From the NCBI GenBank assembly GCA_963727845.1, contig CAVSHI010000006.1, positions 434,001 to 498,000 on the forward strand: DNA of 64,000 nucleotides. The letters are read 5' to 3'. The number at the start of each line of letters is the position of its first letter. Within the stretch, counting starts at the first letter, position 1. The notes beneath the pieces were generated by a model. That model was not told the DNA's origin, ran no database searches, and saw only the letters and a list, made by a program, of their open reading frames with translations. A program made the translations under genes and the position numbers. Positions 52,701 through 63,883 of this stretch are shown piece by piece. Origin of the DNA: JBEKTW01 sp963727845. GTDB taxonomy: Bacteria; Bacteroidota; Ignavibacteria; UBA10030; SZUA-254.

Positions 52701-53514
52701 AAACTATTTTAGAAAGCAGAACGAGATCAACGAGTTCTACAAGCATGAGAAAACCAAGCTCATGCTCGGTGACGAATTGCCCTCCGGCATCGTTCAGCTC
52801 GCAAAGGTCTATGTGGCGAAGAAACGGAAAGTCTCCGTTGGCGACAAGATGGCGGGGAGACACGGGAACAAAGGCGTCGTTGCGAAAGTCGTCCCCGTGG
52901 AAGATATGCCGTTCCTGCCGGATGGAACGCCGGTCGATATGGTGCTCAATCCGCTGGGCGTACCCTCGCGAATGAACCTCGGCCAGTTGTTTGAAACGGC
53001 TCTCGGCTGGGCCGGCATGAAACTCGGGACGCGATATTCCTCGCCGATATTTGACGGGGCGCGATGGGAAGACGTTCAAGCCGAATTGAAAAAAGCCGAG
53101 CTGGATGTGAATTCGAAGACGGTGCTTCGCGACGGCCGCTCCGGCGAAATGTTCGACCAACCCGTGACCGTCGGATGCATCTATATGATGAAGCTGTCGC
53201 ACCTGGTTGACGATAAGATCCACGCACGCTCGATCGGACCGTACTCCCTCATTACGCAGCAGCCGCTCGGCGGCAAGGCGCAATTCGGCGGACAGCGCTT
53301 CGGCGAAATGGAAGTCTGGGCGCTGGAGGCCTACGGCGCTGCAAACGTCCTTCAGGAAATCCTGACCGTCAAGAGCGATGATGTGCCGGGACGTGCGAAG
53401 CTGTACGAAGCGATCGTCAAGGGCGATAATCTCCCCGAACCGAACGTCCCGGAGTCGTTCAACGTGCTCATGCGCGAACTCATGGGCCTCGGTTTGGATG
53501 TGAAGATTGAATAG
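49738..53514 (+). CDS. rpoB: RNA polymerase subunit beta
   Basis: 1258 residues. The rifampicin region is intact (LSQFMDQTNPLAEITHKRR, SALGPGGL), with the usual Asp, His and Ser of drug-sensitive enzymes. PIETPEGPNIGLI, the KMAGRHGNKGVV active-site loop and the C-terminal HLVDDKIHARS, QQPLGGKAQFGGQRFGEME clamp motifs are present. The start is TTG at 49738 with AGGAG about 9 bases upstream; a nearby ATG is out of frame. Confidence 0.97.
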   Translation: MKSQSNSSNGRITFSKIPQLTEYPDLLNVQLESWEHFLQTAAAPDKRKNQGLQQIFRMNFPITDARENYILEFVEYYVEKPKYTVVECVERGLTFAVPLKAKLRLSSKSEDGKSYVDTIEQDVYLGNLPSMTNRGTFIINGAERVVVSQLHRSPGVFFDETVHPNGMSIYSARIIPLRGSWLEFTTDISNVMYIYIDRKKKFPVTTLLRALGYSSDDEILQLFNLVEEIDAHKVDLKDYVGRVVCSDVVDKKTGEIFISKDSPFTEDLMKRAKKSELKKIRFLKYEGTGESSVIANTIQKDTARSGEEALNAIYQQLRSGEAPDLETAKNLLDRLFFNEKRYDIGDVGRYRMNAKLSLSTPATLTTLTKDDIIAIINYLIELQQGKKSVDDIDHLGNRRVRTVGEQIAQQFNIGLVRMARTIRERLSLRDQEKLTPQDLVNARTITSVINAFYGTNQLSQFMDQTNPLAEITHKRRMSALGPGGLTRERAGFEVRDVHYTHYGRLCPIETPEGPNIGLISSLCIHARVNEFGFIETPYRKIKSKKVTDEVEYMTAEREDQFVIAQATTPVDDKGSFLTERVKARFQSDYPLSKPDEVHYMDVAPSQIVSAAAALIPFLEHDDANRALMGSNMQRQAVPLLRPATPIVGTGLEEKVAHDARTLIVADRNGVIEFVDSNRILVNYDIDEESVEAIVSFDEKKKVEYRLVKFFRTNQDTCINQRSVVRPGQKVKKGDVLADGCATDRGELALGRNVLVAFMPWRGYNFEDAIVLSERLVAEDVFTSLHIEEFELQVRDTKRGEEEFTAEIPNVSEEAVKDLDENGVVRVGAEVHEGDILIGKITPKGETESTPEEKLLKAIFGEKAGDVKDASLKAPPGMKGVVIATKLFSRKKRDSESKKSEKRISEQLDRSLKNDLKENDEKLVRKLTLLMNGEKSLGIRNSSGDVVIRGGTQIKEDTFSSLTGLEKLDSSQEWVEDKRKNNLVTRIYQNYFRKQNEINEFYKHEKTKLMLGDELPSGIVQLAKVYVAKKRKVSVGDKMAGRHGNKGVVAKVVPVEDMPFLPDGTPVDMVLNPLGVPSRMNLGQLFETALGWAGMKLGTRYSSPIFDGARWEDVQAELKKAELDVNSKTVLRDGRSGEMFDQPVTVGCIYMMKLSHLVDDKIHARSIGPYSLITQQPLGGKAQFGGQRFGEMEVWALEAYGAANVLQEILTVKSDDVPGRAKLYEAIVKGDNLPEPNVPESFNVLMRELMGLGLDVKIE

Positions 53515-53567
53515 CGATTCGTTCTTCGATCAATTGACCTTATACATAAAACGATTTTGGAGAGAGT

Positions 53568-56500
53568 ATGCCATTCATGCAAAATGAACCGTTGATTAAG
53601 AAGAATTTCACGAGATTCACGATTTCTCTTGCATCGTCAGACCTGATTCTTTCCCGGTCGCATGGTGAAGTCACGAAGCCGGAAACGATCAATTATCGTT
53701 CGTTCCGGCCCGAAAAGGACGGTCTATTCTGTGAGAAAATTTTTGGTCCGGTTCGCGATTGGGAATGCCATTGCGGAAAATACAAACGCATCCGGTACAA
53801 AGGAATCATCTGTGACCGCTGCGGGGTGGAAGTGACCCAGAAGAGCGTCCGGCGGGAACGGATGGGACACATCTCTCTCGCCGTTCCGATCGTTCATATC
53901 TGGTATTTGCGCTCACTTCCCTCGAAAATCGGCGGCATCCTCGGCTTGAACGGCAAGGACCTCGAACGCATCGTCTATTATGAATCGTACGTGGTCGTCC
54001 AACCCGGGCTCACGGGGTTGCATAAGATGGATTTGCTTTCAGAGGAGCAGTATTATGAAGTTCTCGCATCCCTGCCCGAGAAGAATCACGACCTTGAAAA
54101 CACCGACGAGCGGAAATTCATCGCCAAAATCGGGGGAGATGCGATCAAAGATCTTTTGAAACGTGTCGAGGTCAACGAACTTGGCAGGCAGCTGCGCGAA
54201 AGTCTGAAGGCCGAAACCTCGGTTCAAAAGAAGCAGGACACGCTGAAGCGGTTGAGTGTTATCGAAGCGTTTCGTGAGAGAGATGGGGTCGAGATCAACA
54301 AACCCGAATGGATGGTTCTCGATGTTATTCCCGTCGTTCCGCCCGAACTCCGGCCGTTGGTCCCCCTCGAAGGAGGACGCTTTGCCACGTCGGATCTTAA
54401 CGACTTGTACCGCCGCGTGATCATTCGCAATAATCGATTGCGCCGGTTGATCGAGATTAAAGCGCCGGAAGTCATTCTTCGAAACGAGAAGCGTATGTTG
54501 CAGGAAGCGGCGGATGCGCTGTTCGATAACTCGCGTCGCGTCAACGCCGTGAGTTCCGATAATAATCGTGCGCTGAAGTCGCTTTCCGATATGCTCAAAG
54601 GGAAACAGGGGCGTTTCCGTCAAAACCTTCTTGGAAAACGCGTCGACTACTCGGGCCGGTCCGTGATCGTCGTAGGGCCGGAGCTCAAATTGCATGAATG
54701 CGGCCTTCCGAAAGACATGGCGGTGGAGCTGTTCAAGCCGTTCATCATACGGAAACTCATCGAGCGCGGCCTCGTGAAAACGGTCAAGAGCGCTAAAAAG
54801 ATGGTTGACAAAAAAGGGCAGGAAGTCTATGAAATACTCGAAAATATCATCGACGGCCATCCTGTCATCCTCAACCGCGCTCCAACCCTGCACAGACTAG
54901 GCATCCAGGCCTTTCAACCGGTGCTTGTCGAGGGGAAAGCAATTCGGATTCATCCAATGGTCTGTACTGCATTCAACGCCGATTTCGACGGCGACCAGAT
55001 GGCCGTTCACGTCCCGCTGTCATTCGACGCTCAGCTTGAAGCGCGTATACTGATGCTTTCGAGTCATAATATTCTCTCGCCATCCAACGGGATGCCAATT
55101 GTCCACCCTACACAGGATCAGGTGCTCGGTTGCTACTATCTGACAAAATCACGGTCCGGTGATATCGGCGAAGGAAAACAGTTCTCCTCTTCAGGTGAGG
55201 TTGTGATCGCGTACAACCTTGGTAAGGCCGGACTTCATGCTCACATTAAAGTCCGCATTGACGGTAAACTTGTCGATACGACAACAGGCAGGGTGTTGTT
55301 TAACGAAATTGTGCCGAAAGAACTTGGTTTTGTCAACGAATTGTTAAACAAGAAGCGACTGACGCAGATTGTTCATGAGGCGTTCCGAAGATGCGGCAAT
55401 ATTCGTACTGCTGAATTTCTCGACGACTTGAAGGAACTCGGATTCGCTTACGCCACCAAAGGCGGTTTGTCGGTGAGCGTCGGGGACGTCGTCATCCCGA
55501 AGGAGAAGGAAGAGATTATTGACAAAGCGACACTGGACGTTGAAAACGTCCAGAACCAATACTTCCGCGGGTTCATTACAAATGGCGAACGGTACAACAA
55601 GGTCATCGACCTCTGGACAAGAGCCACGAACAAGGTGGCCGAACGTTTGTTCGGTTCACTCCAGCACGACCGGGATGGGTTTAACTCGCTCTACATGATG
55701 GTCGATTCTGGAGCCCGCGGTTCAAAAGAACAGGTTCGACAGCTTGCCGGCATGCGCGGACTGATGGCCAAACCGCAGAAGAGTCTACTGGGGGCCACGG
55801 GCGAACTGATTGAAAATCCCATTGTCGCCAATTTCCGTGAAGGGCTCTCTATCCTGGAGTATTTTATCTCCACACACGGCGCAAGGAAAGGTCTTGCGGA
55901 TACGGCGTTGAAGACCGCCGACGCCGGCTATCTCACGCGTCGATTGGTGGATGTCGCTCAGGATGCCGTCATTGCACTTCATGATTGCGGCACAATTCGA
56001 GGCGTACTCACCGGCGCGCTGAAAGAGGGCGAAGATATCAAGGAGCCCCTCTCGGAGCGCATCCTGGGTCGCGTTGCGGTCCATGATGTTGTCGACCCGT
56101 TGACCGGCAAAGTGCTGGTCAAGTCGGGTGAGGAAATTGACGAGGAGAGGGCGACGGCAATTTCGGACACGTCGATCGAGGCCGTGGAAATACGGTCTGT
56201 CTTGACGTGTGAGGCAAAGCGCGGGGTTTGCGCCAAGTGCTACGGCACAGACCTGACGAATGCCAAACTGGTGGAACCCGGAACGGCGGTAGGAATCATC
56301 GCGGCGCAGTCGATCGGTGAGCCGGGAACACAGCTGACTCTGCGAACCTTCCACACCGGAGGTACGGCGAGTTTGATCGCGTCGCAGTCCCAGATTATTT
56401 CAAAGTTCGACGGCTTCGTGAAATATCAGGGGATCAAATCGGTGAAGCAGGAAGAAGGTGAGGGGAAAATAATTGTGATCGGCAGAAGCGGTGTCGTCCA

Positions 56501-57878
56501 TATCGTCGATGACGACAACCGGGTCCTCACAAAATACGACGTGCCATACGGCTCGACTCTTCTTCTCGTGGACGGCGCGCCAATCAAGAAGGGCGAGATC
56601 ATTTACGAGTGGGATCCGTATAACGCTGTTATCATTTCGGAACACTCGGGCACTGTAAAATACCGGGATCTGAAGGAGAATCTCACCTACAGGGAAGAAC
56701 CGGATGAGCAGACCGGGCATATTCAGAAAGTCGTCATGGACTCGCGCGACAAGACCTTAAGTCCTACACTCACCGTTACCAACACTAAAGGGCAAAAAGT
56801 CGGCAGCTACATTGTTCCGACTCGTGCGCACTTGAGCGTCAACGATGGTGAGGAAGTGAAGTCGGGGACGATTCTTGTGAAGATTCCGCGGGACCTGGGA
56901 AAGACGCGCGACATTACGGGCGGTCTGCCGCGGGTTACGGAGCTGTTCGAAGCCAGAAGTCCGGCCGACCCTGCCATCGTCTCTGAGATCGACGGTGTCG
57001 TCAACTTTGGACCGCAGAAACGCGGCTCGCGGGAGATCCTTGTCCGCAGCCATGACGGCAAAGATGAGCGGCGGTATCTGATCCCGATGGGCAAGCACGT
57101 TCTCGCGCAGGAACATGACATGATCCGTTCCGGCGAGCGGCTTTCGGATGGCGCTATCGACCCGCAGGATATCCTCCGGATCAAGGGCGTCGGCGCGGTG
57201 CAGGAGTACCTCGTGAATGAAATCCAGGAAGTCTATCGTATGCAGGGCGTGAAGATCAACGACAAGCATATCGAGGTCATCGTCCGCCAAATGATGCAAA
57301 AAGTTCACATCGTCGACCCGGGCGACACGCGATTTCTCGAGGATGACTACGTCGATATACACACCGTGAACGAAGAGAATGAACACATACAAGACATGGT
57401 TGTCGTGACGAGCAAAGGCGATTCGAAACTTAAGAACGCTCAGCAGATTTCGCGTAAAAAAGTCCGCGAGGCCAATGCGGATCTGCGAAAGAAAGCGAAG
57501 AAGGTCGTTGAAGTTCGTGATGGCGACCCTGCGACTACAGAACCGGTGTTGCTCGGAATAACCCAGGCGGCGCTGTCGACCGATAGCTTTGTATCCGCTG
57601 CCTCATTCCAGGAAACGACCAAAGTTCTCACGGACGCGGCTGTCGAAGGGAAGGTCGACTTTCTTTTGGGCCTGAAAGAAAATGTCATCATGGGTCATCT
57701 CATCCCGGCGGGAACCGGGTTGAAAAAGTTCAAAAGCCTCATTGTGATGAATAAAGACGAGAAAGTGCCCGTTGAGGAGCCGCCCGTGGAGCCTGAAGTG
57801 GAAGAAAAACCAAAGTTGAAACGGCGGGAAAAAGGGGCCGCTGCAAAATCGCAGATGATTTCCCTTGACAAAAAGTAA
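53568..57878 (+). CDS. rpoC: RNA polymerase subunit beta'
   Basis: 1436 residues. N-terminal zinc ribbon (CHCGKYK, CDRCGVEV), the catalytic Mg-binding NADFDGDQMAVH, the bridge-helix/trigger-loop region (GPQ... LRTFHTGGTAS) and a second zinc site (CEAKRGVCAKCYG). The C-terminal ~40 residues are Pro/Glu/Lys-rich. GGAGAG precedes the ATG by 7 bases. Fifty-three bases separate it from rpoB. Confidence 0.97.
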   Translation: MPFMQNEPLIKKNFTRFTISLASSDLILSRSHGEVTKPETINYRSFRPEKDGLFCEKIFGPVRDWECHCGKYKRIRYKGIICDRCGVEVTQKSVRRERMGHISLAVPIVHIWYLRSLPSKIGGILGLNGKDLERIVYYESYVVVQPGLTGLHKMDLLSEEQYYEVLASLPEKNHDLENTDERKFIAKIGGDAIKDLLKRVEVNELGRQLRESLKAETSVQKKQDTLKRLSVIEAFRERDGVEINKPEWMVLDVIPVVPPELRPLVPLEGGRFATSDLNDLYRRVIIRNNRLRRLIEIKAPEVILRNEKRMLQEAADALFDNSRRVNAVSSDNNRALKSLSDMLKGKQGRFRQNLLGKRVDYSGRSVIVVGPELKLHECGLPKDMAVELFKPFIIRKLIERGLVKTVKSAKKMVDKKGQEVYEILENIIDGHPVILNRAPTLHRLGIQAFQPVLVEGKAIRIHPMVCTAFNADFDGDQMAVHVPLSFDAQLEARILMLSSHNILSPSNGMPIVHPTQDQVLGCYYLTKSRSGDIGEGKQFSSSGEVVIAYNLGKAGLHAHIKVRIDGKLVDTTTGRVLFNEIVPKELGFVNELLNKKRLTQIVHEAFRRCGNIRTAEFLDDLKELGFAYATKGGLSVSVGDVVIPKEKEEIIDKATLDVENVQNQYFRGFITNGERYNKVIDLWTRATNKVAERLFGSLQHDRDGFNSLYMMVDSGARGSKEQVRQLAGMRGLMAKPQKSLLGATGELIENPIVANFREGLSILEYFISTHGARKGLADTALKTADAGYLTRRLVDVAQDAVIALHDCGTIRGVLTGALKEGEDIKEPLSERILGRVAVHDVVDPLTGKVLVKSGEEIDEERATAISDTSIEAVEIRSVLTCEAKRGVCAKCYGTDLTNAKLVEPGTAVGIIAAQSIGEPGTQLTLRTFHTGGTASLIASQSQIISKFDGFVKYQGIKSVKQEEGEGKIIVIGRSGVVHIVDDDNRVLTKYDVPYGSTLLLVDGAPIKKGEIIYEWDPYNAVIISEHSGTVKYRDLKENLTYREEPDEQTGHIQKVVMDSRDKTLSPTLTVTNTKGQKVGSYIVPTRAHLSVNDGEEVKSGTILVKIPRDLGKTRDITGGLPRVTELFEARSPADPAIVSEIDGVVNFGPQKRGSREILVRSHDGKDERRYLIPMGKHVLAQEHDMIRSGERLSDGAIDPQDILRIKGVGAVQEYLVNEIQEVYRMQGVKINDKHIEVIVRQMMQKVHIVDPGDTRFLEDDYVDIHTVNEENEHIQDMVVVTSKGDSKLKNAQQISRKKVREANADLRKKAKKVVEVRDGDPATTEPVLLGITQAALSTDSFVSAASFQETTKVLTDAAVEGKVDFLLGLKENVIMGHLIPAGTGLKKFKSLIVMNKDEKVPVEEPPVEPEVEEKPKLKRREKGAAAKSQMISLDKK

Positions 57879-57926
57879 AAAAAAGGCTATATTGTAAAGC
57901 TTTGACTCAATTTTTGGACAACTCAA

Positions 57927-58298
57927 TTGCCAACTGTAAATCAATTAATACGATTAGATCGCGTAAAGGTAACCTATAAGAGCAAAGCGCCTGCTCTGCA
58001 AGGTTCGCCCCAGAAAAGGGGTGTCTGTACGCGTGTATATACGACAACGCCGAAAAAGCCGAATTCGGCTCTCCGGAAGGTAGCGCGCGTTCGCCTGACG
58101 AACGGTATTGAAGTGACTGCCTATATCCCCGGCGAAGGTCACAACCTGCAGGAACACTCGATCGTTTTGATCCGTGGCGGTAGGGTGAAAGACCTTCCGG
58201 GCGTTCGCTATCACATCATTCGCGGAACACTTGACACTGCCGGTGTCACCGACCGTAAACAGGGCCGGTCAAGGTACGGCGCGAAGAAACCCAAGTAG
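57927..58298 (+). CDS. rpsL: 30S ribosomal protein S12
   Basis: 123 residues. Decoding-centre protein; TPKKPNSALRKVARV and GGRVKDLPGVRYH keep the lysines associated with streptomycin sensitivity. Start is TTG at 57927, which gives the universal PTVNQLIR N-terminus; no ATG is available. Ribosome-binding site weak (TTGGA). First gene of the str operon. Confidence 0.96.
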   Translation: MPTVNQLIRLDRVKVTYKSKAPALQGSPQKRGVCTRVYTTTPKKPNSALRKVARVRLTNGIEVTAYIPGEGHNLQEHSIVLIRGGRVKDLPGVRYHIIRGTLDTAGVTDRKQGRSRYGAKKPK

Positions 58299-58301
58299 CT
58301 T

Positions 58302-58769
58302 ATGAGAAAGAAACGATCGACAAGACGGATAATCGCTCCGGACCCGAAGTTCAACGATGTTCTGGTCTCCAAGTTCATCAACAGTGTCCTGAGACGCGGC
58401 AAGAAGCACCTCGCACGGCGTATCGTGTACGACGCGCTGGACATAGCCGAGCAACGAAGCAAGACAAACGGATTGGAAGTTTTCAAGAAGGCGGTCGAGA
58501 ATGTCAGACCACTCCTGGAAATTCGGGCGCGCCGCGTCGGCGGTGCGACGTACCAGATCCCGACCGAAGTCCGCCCCGACAGAAGCATCGCGCTCGCAAT
58601 ACGATGGCTGATCAACTACGCGTCGGAGCGTAAGGACAAGTCGATGTCCCTTAAACTGGCAGCCGAATTCGTCGCTGCCTCCACCAATGAAGGTAACGCC
58701 GTAAAAAAGAAGGAAGATACGCATAAGATGGCTGAAGCAAACAAAGCGTTTGCTCATTTTAAGTTTTGA
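58302..58769 (+). CDS. rpsG: 30S ribosomal protein S7
   Basis: 155 residues, S7 fold with the 16S-binding ALEVENVRPLLEIRARRVGG-type helix and YQIPTEVRPDR loop. Primary 3'-domain assembly protein. Three bases after rpsL. Confidence 0.96.
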   Translation: MRKKRSTRRIIAPDPKFNDVLVSKFINSVLRRGKKHLARRIVYDALDIAEQRSKTNGLEVFKKAVENVRPLLEIRARRVGGATYQIPTEVRPDRSIALAIRWLINYASERKDKSMSLKLAAEFVAASTNEGNAVKKKEDTHKMAEANKAFAHFKF

Positions 58770-58810
58770 TGATCATGAATTTTGAAACGTATATCATATA
58801 ACCAGATAGT

Positions 58811-60913
58811 ATGGCAAGAGCTTTTTCATTAGATCGTGTTCGTAATATCGGCATCATGGCCCACATCGATGCGGGGAAAACCACGACAACCGAGCGTATT
58901 CTCTTTTATACGGGAGTCGTTCATCGTATGGGCGAGGTGCACGACGGTGCTGCCACAATGGACTGGATGGAACAGGAGCGCGAACGGGGTATCACTATCA
59001 CGAGCGCGGCAACGACGTGTGAGTGGAACGATCACCGGATTAACATCATCGACACGCCGGGACATGTCGATTTCACGGCTGAAGTCGAACGTTCCTTGCG
59101 GGTGCTCGACGGGGCGGTGGCTCTCTTTTGTTCCGTCGGGGGCGTTGAGCCGCAGTCGGAGACCGTGTGGCGCCAGGCCGACAGGTATAATGTGCCGCGC
59201 ATTGCGTTTGTCAATAAGATGGACCGCGTCGGCGCCGATTTCTTCAACGTTATCCAGATGATGAAAGATCGACTCGGCGCGAATGCAGTTCCTCTACAGC
59301 TTCCCATCGGAGAAGGCGATTTGTTCGTCGGCGTCATCGACCTCATTACCATGAAAGCGCGCGTGTTCAACGACTCGACCCAGGGCTCGACGTTCGAAGA
59401 CATGCCGATACCCAAGGACCTTCAGAAGCTCGCCACGGAATACCGTACAAAGATGCTCGAAGCGGTGTCCGACGAAGACGATACTCTTCTCGAAAAATAT
59501 CTCGAAGGAAAGGAAATCCTTCCTGCCGAGACACGAACGGTTCTCCGCCGCGCATGCCTGCACGCGAAAATCGTGCCGGTTCTGTGCGGCTCGGCATTCA
59601 AGAACAAAGGGGTGCAGAGCCTGCTCGACGCCGTTGTCGATTATCTGCCTTCTCCCGTGGACGTCGGGAACGGGGAAGTTGAAGGCCACCATCAGAATTT
59701 GAAGGATCATATCATCCGTAAGATTTCCGATGACGAAAAGTTTGCGGCTCTCGCGTTCAAGATCGTTTCCGACCCGTTCGTCGGAAAATTGACCTACTTC
59801 CGCGTGTACTCCGGCGTGCTCAAGCCCGGCTCCTACGTCTTTAATTCGATCTCCGGACGCAAGGAACGCATCGGGAGAATACTTCGCATGCACGCAAATC
59901 ATCGGGAAGACATTGACGAAGCCTTCGCGGGGGATATCGTTGCTGCCGTCGGTCTGCGCCATACAAAGACCGGTGATACCCTCTGCGATGAAGACGATCC
60001 GGTCATACTCGAAAAAATGGAATTTCCCGAGCCCGTCATCTCCGTTGCGATTGAGCCGAAAACAAAGGCGGACCAGGAGAAGCTGGGTGAGGCTCTCTCG
60101 AAACTTGCGGATGAGGATCCCACGTTCCGCGTTTCCACAAACGAAGAGACCGGACAGACAATCATCAGCGGCATGGGCGAACTTCATCTGGAAATCATCG
60201 TCGACAGGATGAAACGGGAGTTTCGTGTTGCAGCCAATGTCGGCAAACCCGAGGTTGCGTACAGGGAAACGATTCGGAAGAAGGTTGAGCAGGAAGGGAA
60301 ATTCGTGCGGCAATCGGGCGGCAGAGGACAGTACGGTCACGTCTGGATAGAAATTGAGCCCAATGAAAAAGGCAAGGGCTTCGAATTTGAAAACGATATC
60401 GTGGGCGGTGTTGTTCCGAAGGAATACATTAAACCCATTTCTCAGGGTATCCAGGAGGCCATGCGGAACGGCGTCCTTGGCGGATATCCCGTGGTCGATG
60501 TCAAGGTGAGGTTGTTCGACGGGTCGTACCATGAGGTCGATTCGTCCGAGATCGCATTCAAGATTGCCGGTTCGATTGCGTTCAAAGAGGCCGCGTTGAA
60601 GGCGGACCCCGTCATTCTTGAACCCATCATGGATGTCGAAGTCGTCACGCCCGAAGAATATATGGGCGATGTTATCGGCGACCTGAATTCCCGTCGCGGG
60701 AAGATCGGCGGTTTGCAGCCGCGCAAAGATGCCCAGGTGATCAAGGCAACCGTCCCGCTCTCCGATATGTTCGGCTACTCCACACAGCTGCGGTCGATGA
60801 CGCAGGGACGCGCGATTTACACAATGCAGTTTGCCCACTATGATGTGGTGCCCCAGAGTATTTCTGACCAGATCATCGAAAAGGTCAGGGGAAAAGAAGC
60901 AGTTCTTTCATAA
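58811..60913 (+). CDS. fusA: Elongation factor G
   Basis: 700-residue translocase GTPase. G1 AHIDAGKTTTTERIL, G2 ERERGITITSAA, G3 DTPGHVDF, G4 NKMD and the G5 region GSAFKNKG are all intact, followed by domains II-V (SGMGELHLEII, GGRGQYGHVWI, YSTQLRSMTQGRA). Single fusA in the usual str context. Confidence 0.97.
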   Translation: MARAFSLDRVRNIGIMAHIDAGKTTTTERILFYTGVVHRMGEVHDGAATMDWMEQERERGITITSAATTCEWNDHRINIIDTPGHVDFTAEVERSLRVLDGAVALFCSVGGVEPQSETVWRQADRYNVPRIAFVNKMDRVGADFFNVIQMMKDRLGANAVPLQLPIGEGDLFVGVIDLITMKARVFNDSTQGSTFEDMPIPKDLQKLATEYRTKMLEAVSDEDDTLLEKYLEGKEILPAETRTVLRRACLHAKIVPVLCGSAFKNKGVQSLLDAVVDYLPSPVDVGNGEVEGHHQNLKDHIIRKISDDEKFAALAFKIVSDPFVGKLTYFRVYSGVLKPGSYVFNSISGRKERIGRILRMHANHREDIDEAFAGDIVAAVGLRHTKTGDTLCDEDDPVILEKMEFPEPVISVAIEPKTKADQEKLGEALSKLADEDPTFRVSTNEETGQTIISGMGELHLEIIVDRMKREFRVAANVGKPEVAYRETIRKKVEQEGKFVRQSGGRGQYGHVWIEIEPNEKGKGFEFENDIVGGVVPKEYIKPISQGIQEAMRNGVLGGYPVVDVKVRLFDGSYHEVDSSEIAFKIAGSIAFKEAALKADPVILEPIMDVEVVTPEEYMGDVIGDLNSRRGKIGGLQPRKDAQVIKATVPLSDMFGYSTQLRSMTQGRAIYTMQFAHYDVVPQSISDQIIEKVRGKEAVLS

Positions 60914-60967
60914 TCAATTTCGAACTATAATTTTCTTCATATCCTGAACCAAATAGGAGACTAGAGA

Positions 60968-62179
<1,212 letters not shown>

Positions 62180-62214
62180 CGCGTAGCGTAGATTTCAAGT
62201 AGAAAGAAGGCTGC

Positions 62215-62523
62215 ATGGCTGGACAGAAAATACGCATCAAGCTCAGGTCGTACGACCACAATCTGATTGACAAATCGGCCGAGAAGATCATCAAGACGGT
62301 CAAGTCGACCGGCGCGGTGGTATCGGGACCCATTCCGTTACCTACAAAACGCACATTGTTTACCGTGCTGCGCTCTCCGAATGTGGACAAGAAATCCCGT
62401 GAGCAATTTGAGTTGAAGGCTCACAAACGCCTGATCGACATATTCAATTCTTCCAATAAAACCGTCGACTCGCTCATGAAGCTTGAGCTTCCGGCGGGTG
62501 TTGATGTGGAAATCAAAGTCTGA
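62215..62523 (+). CDS. rpsJ: 30S ribosomal protein S10
   Basis: 102 residues, KIRIKLRSYDHNLID start and the VSGPIPLPTKR loop. Also the NusE transcription-antitermination partner of NusB/NusG. First gene of the S10 operon, joined to tuf by 35 bases. Confidence 0.97.
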   Translation: MAGQKIRIKLRSYDHNLIDKSAEKIIKTVKSTGAVVSGPIPLPTKRTLFTVLRSPNVDKKSREQFELKAHKRLIDIFNSSNKTVDSLMKLELPAGVDVEIKV

Positions 62524-62603
62524 AGTTTAATTCCTTCGGTATTCGCTTCAGCTGCTCTTTTACATTCTTAGACAACTATCGCATTTGAGGTGTGTCTCGT
62601 AGT

Positions 62604-63230
62604 ATGCAAGGTATTCTTGGGAAAAAAATAGGCATGACAAACGTCTTCGACGACAAAGGCGAGGCAATCCCTTGCACGGTCATCGAAGCAGGCCCGTGCG
62701 TCGTCGCCCAGATCAAGACGAAGCAGAAGGACGGCTATGAAGCGCTCCAGCTCGGGTTTGATGAGAAGAATGAGCGCCGCGTGAATAAGCCCATGAAAGG
62801 ACATTTCGCGAAAGGCGGAGTGAAACCGAAGAAAGTTCTTCTGGAGTTTCAGGGCTTCGACGTCGAAAAGTTCAAGGCGGGCGACGAAATCAAAGTCGAC
62901 GCGGTATTCGCGCAGGGAGATGTCGTTTCCGTCGTCGGAACGTCGAAGGGAAAAGGATTTCAGGGCGTCGTCAAACGTCATCATTTTGGCGGCGGCGTTC
63001 GTACCCACGGCCAGAGCGACCGCGTACGCGCACCGGGATCCATCGGATCAAGCTCGTATCCTTCGCGTGTTCTCAAAGGAATGCGAATGGCGGGCCGGAT
63101 GGGCGGCGAGCGAAGAACGGCGAAAAATCTCCGCGTTGTCCGTGTCATTCCTGAATCAAATCTGCTCCTCGTTCGGGGGTCGGTGCCCGGCTACAATAAT
63201 AGTTATGTTCAAGTCCTCAAAGAGCGGTAA
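62604..63230 (+). CDS. rplC: 50S ribosomal protein L3
   Basis: 208 residues, L3 with GILGKKIGMTNVF and the central GTSKGKGFQGVVKRHHF arm reaching the peptidyl transferase centre, with the usual Gln before the methylated site. I prefer ATG at 62604 to the GTG four codons upstream, because it gives the standard N-terminus and leaves GAGGTG as ribosome-binding site about 12 bases away. Confidence 0.94.
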   Translation: MQGILGKKIGMTNVFDDKGEAIPCTVIEAGPCVVAQIKTKQKDGYEALQLGFDEKNERRVNKPMKGHFAKGGVKPKKVLLEFQGFDVEKFKAGDEIKVDAVFAQGDVVSVVGTSKGKGFQGVVKRHHFGGGVRTHGQSDRVRAPGSIGSSSYPSRVLKGMRMAGRMGGERRTAKNLRVVRVIPESNLLLVRGSVPGYNNSYVQVLKER

Positions 63231-63247
63231 TCAAGACGGGAATTTTC

Positions 63248-63877
63248 ATGGAACTCGAAGTATTTAAAAAAGACGGAACGCCGACGGGTGAGAAAGTGAA
63301 GCTCTCCCCCGACATCTTTGAGATTACGCCGAACGATCACGCCATCTACCAGGCAGTGACCGTCTACCAGGCGAATCAACGGCAGGGGACTCACAAGACG
63401 AAGACGTACGGTGAAGTGAGCGGGAGCGGAAAGAAGCTGTGGAAACAAAAACATACCGGCCGGGCCAGGATCGGCGCCGTCCGTTCTCCCTTGTGGAAAG
63501 GCGGCGGCACGATTTTCGGACCCCAGCCCCGCGATTATTGGTCGAAGCTCCCGAAACAGATCAGGCAGCTTGCCCGCAAGTCCGCGCTGAGTCATAAAGC
63601 GAAGGACGGCGGCATCAAGATTGTTGAGGATTTTTCCTTTGATTCGCCGGCGACGAAGGAATTCGCCGGGGTTCTCAAAGGGCTGGGCCTCGCCGGGAAA
63701 AAGGTACTGCTGCTGGTTCCCAAATCGGACCTTACGGTGGTGAAATCCGGAAGAAATATCCCCGGGGTGAATGTCGTTGAAGCGTCGAAAGCGTCGACGT
63801 ATGAAATTCTCGACAATCACTGCATCGTGTTTCAGAAAAGCGCTGTTGAAGTTTTGGAAAATACATTTCACGATTGA
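63248..63877 (+). CDS. rplD: 50S ribosomal protein L4
   Basis: 209 residues, L4/L1e family with the extended exit-tunnel loop (KKLWKQKHTGRARIGAVRSP) and GGGTIFGPQPRDY. In other bacteria L4 represses the S10 operon. GGGAA lies 6 bases before the ATG. Confidence 0.96.
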   Translation: MELEVFKKDGTPTGEKVKLSPDIFEITPNDHAIYQAVTVYQANQRQGTHKTKTYGEVSGSGKKLWKQKHTGRARIGAVRSPLWKGGGTIFGPQPRDYWSKLPKQIRQLARKSALSHKAKDGGIKIVEDFSFDSPATKEFAGVLKGLGLAGKKVLLLVPKSDLTVVKSGRNIPGVNVVEASKASTYEILDNHCIVFQKSAVEVLENTFHD

Positions 63878-63883
63878 TCGTCT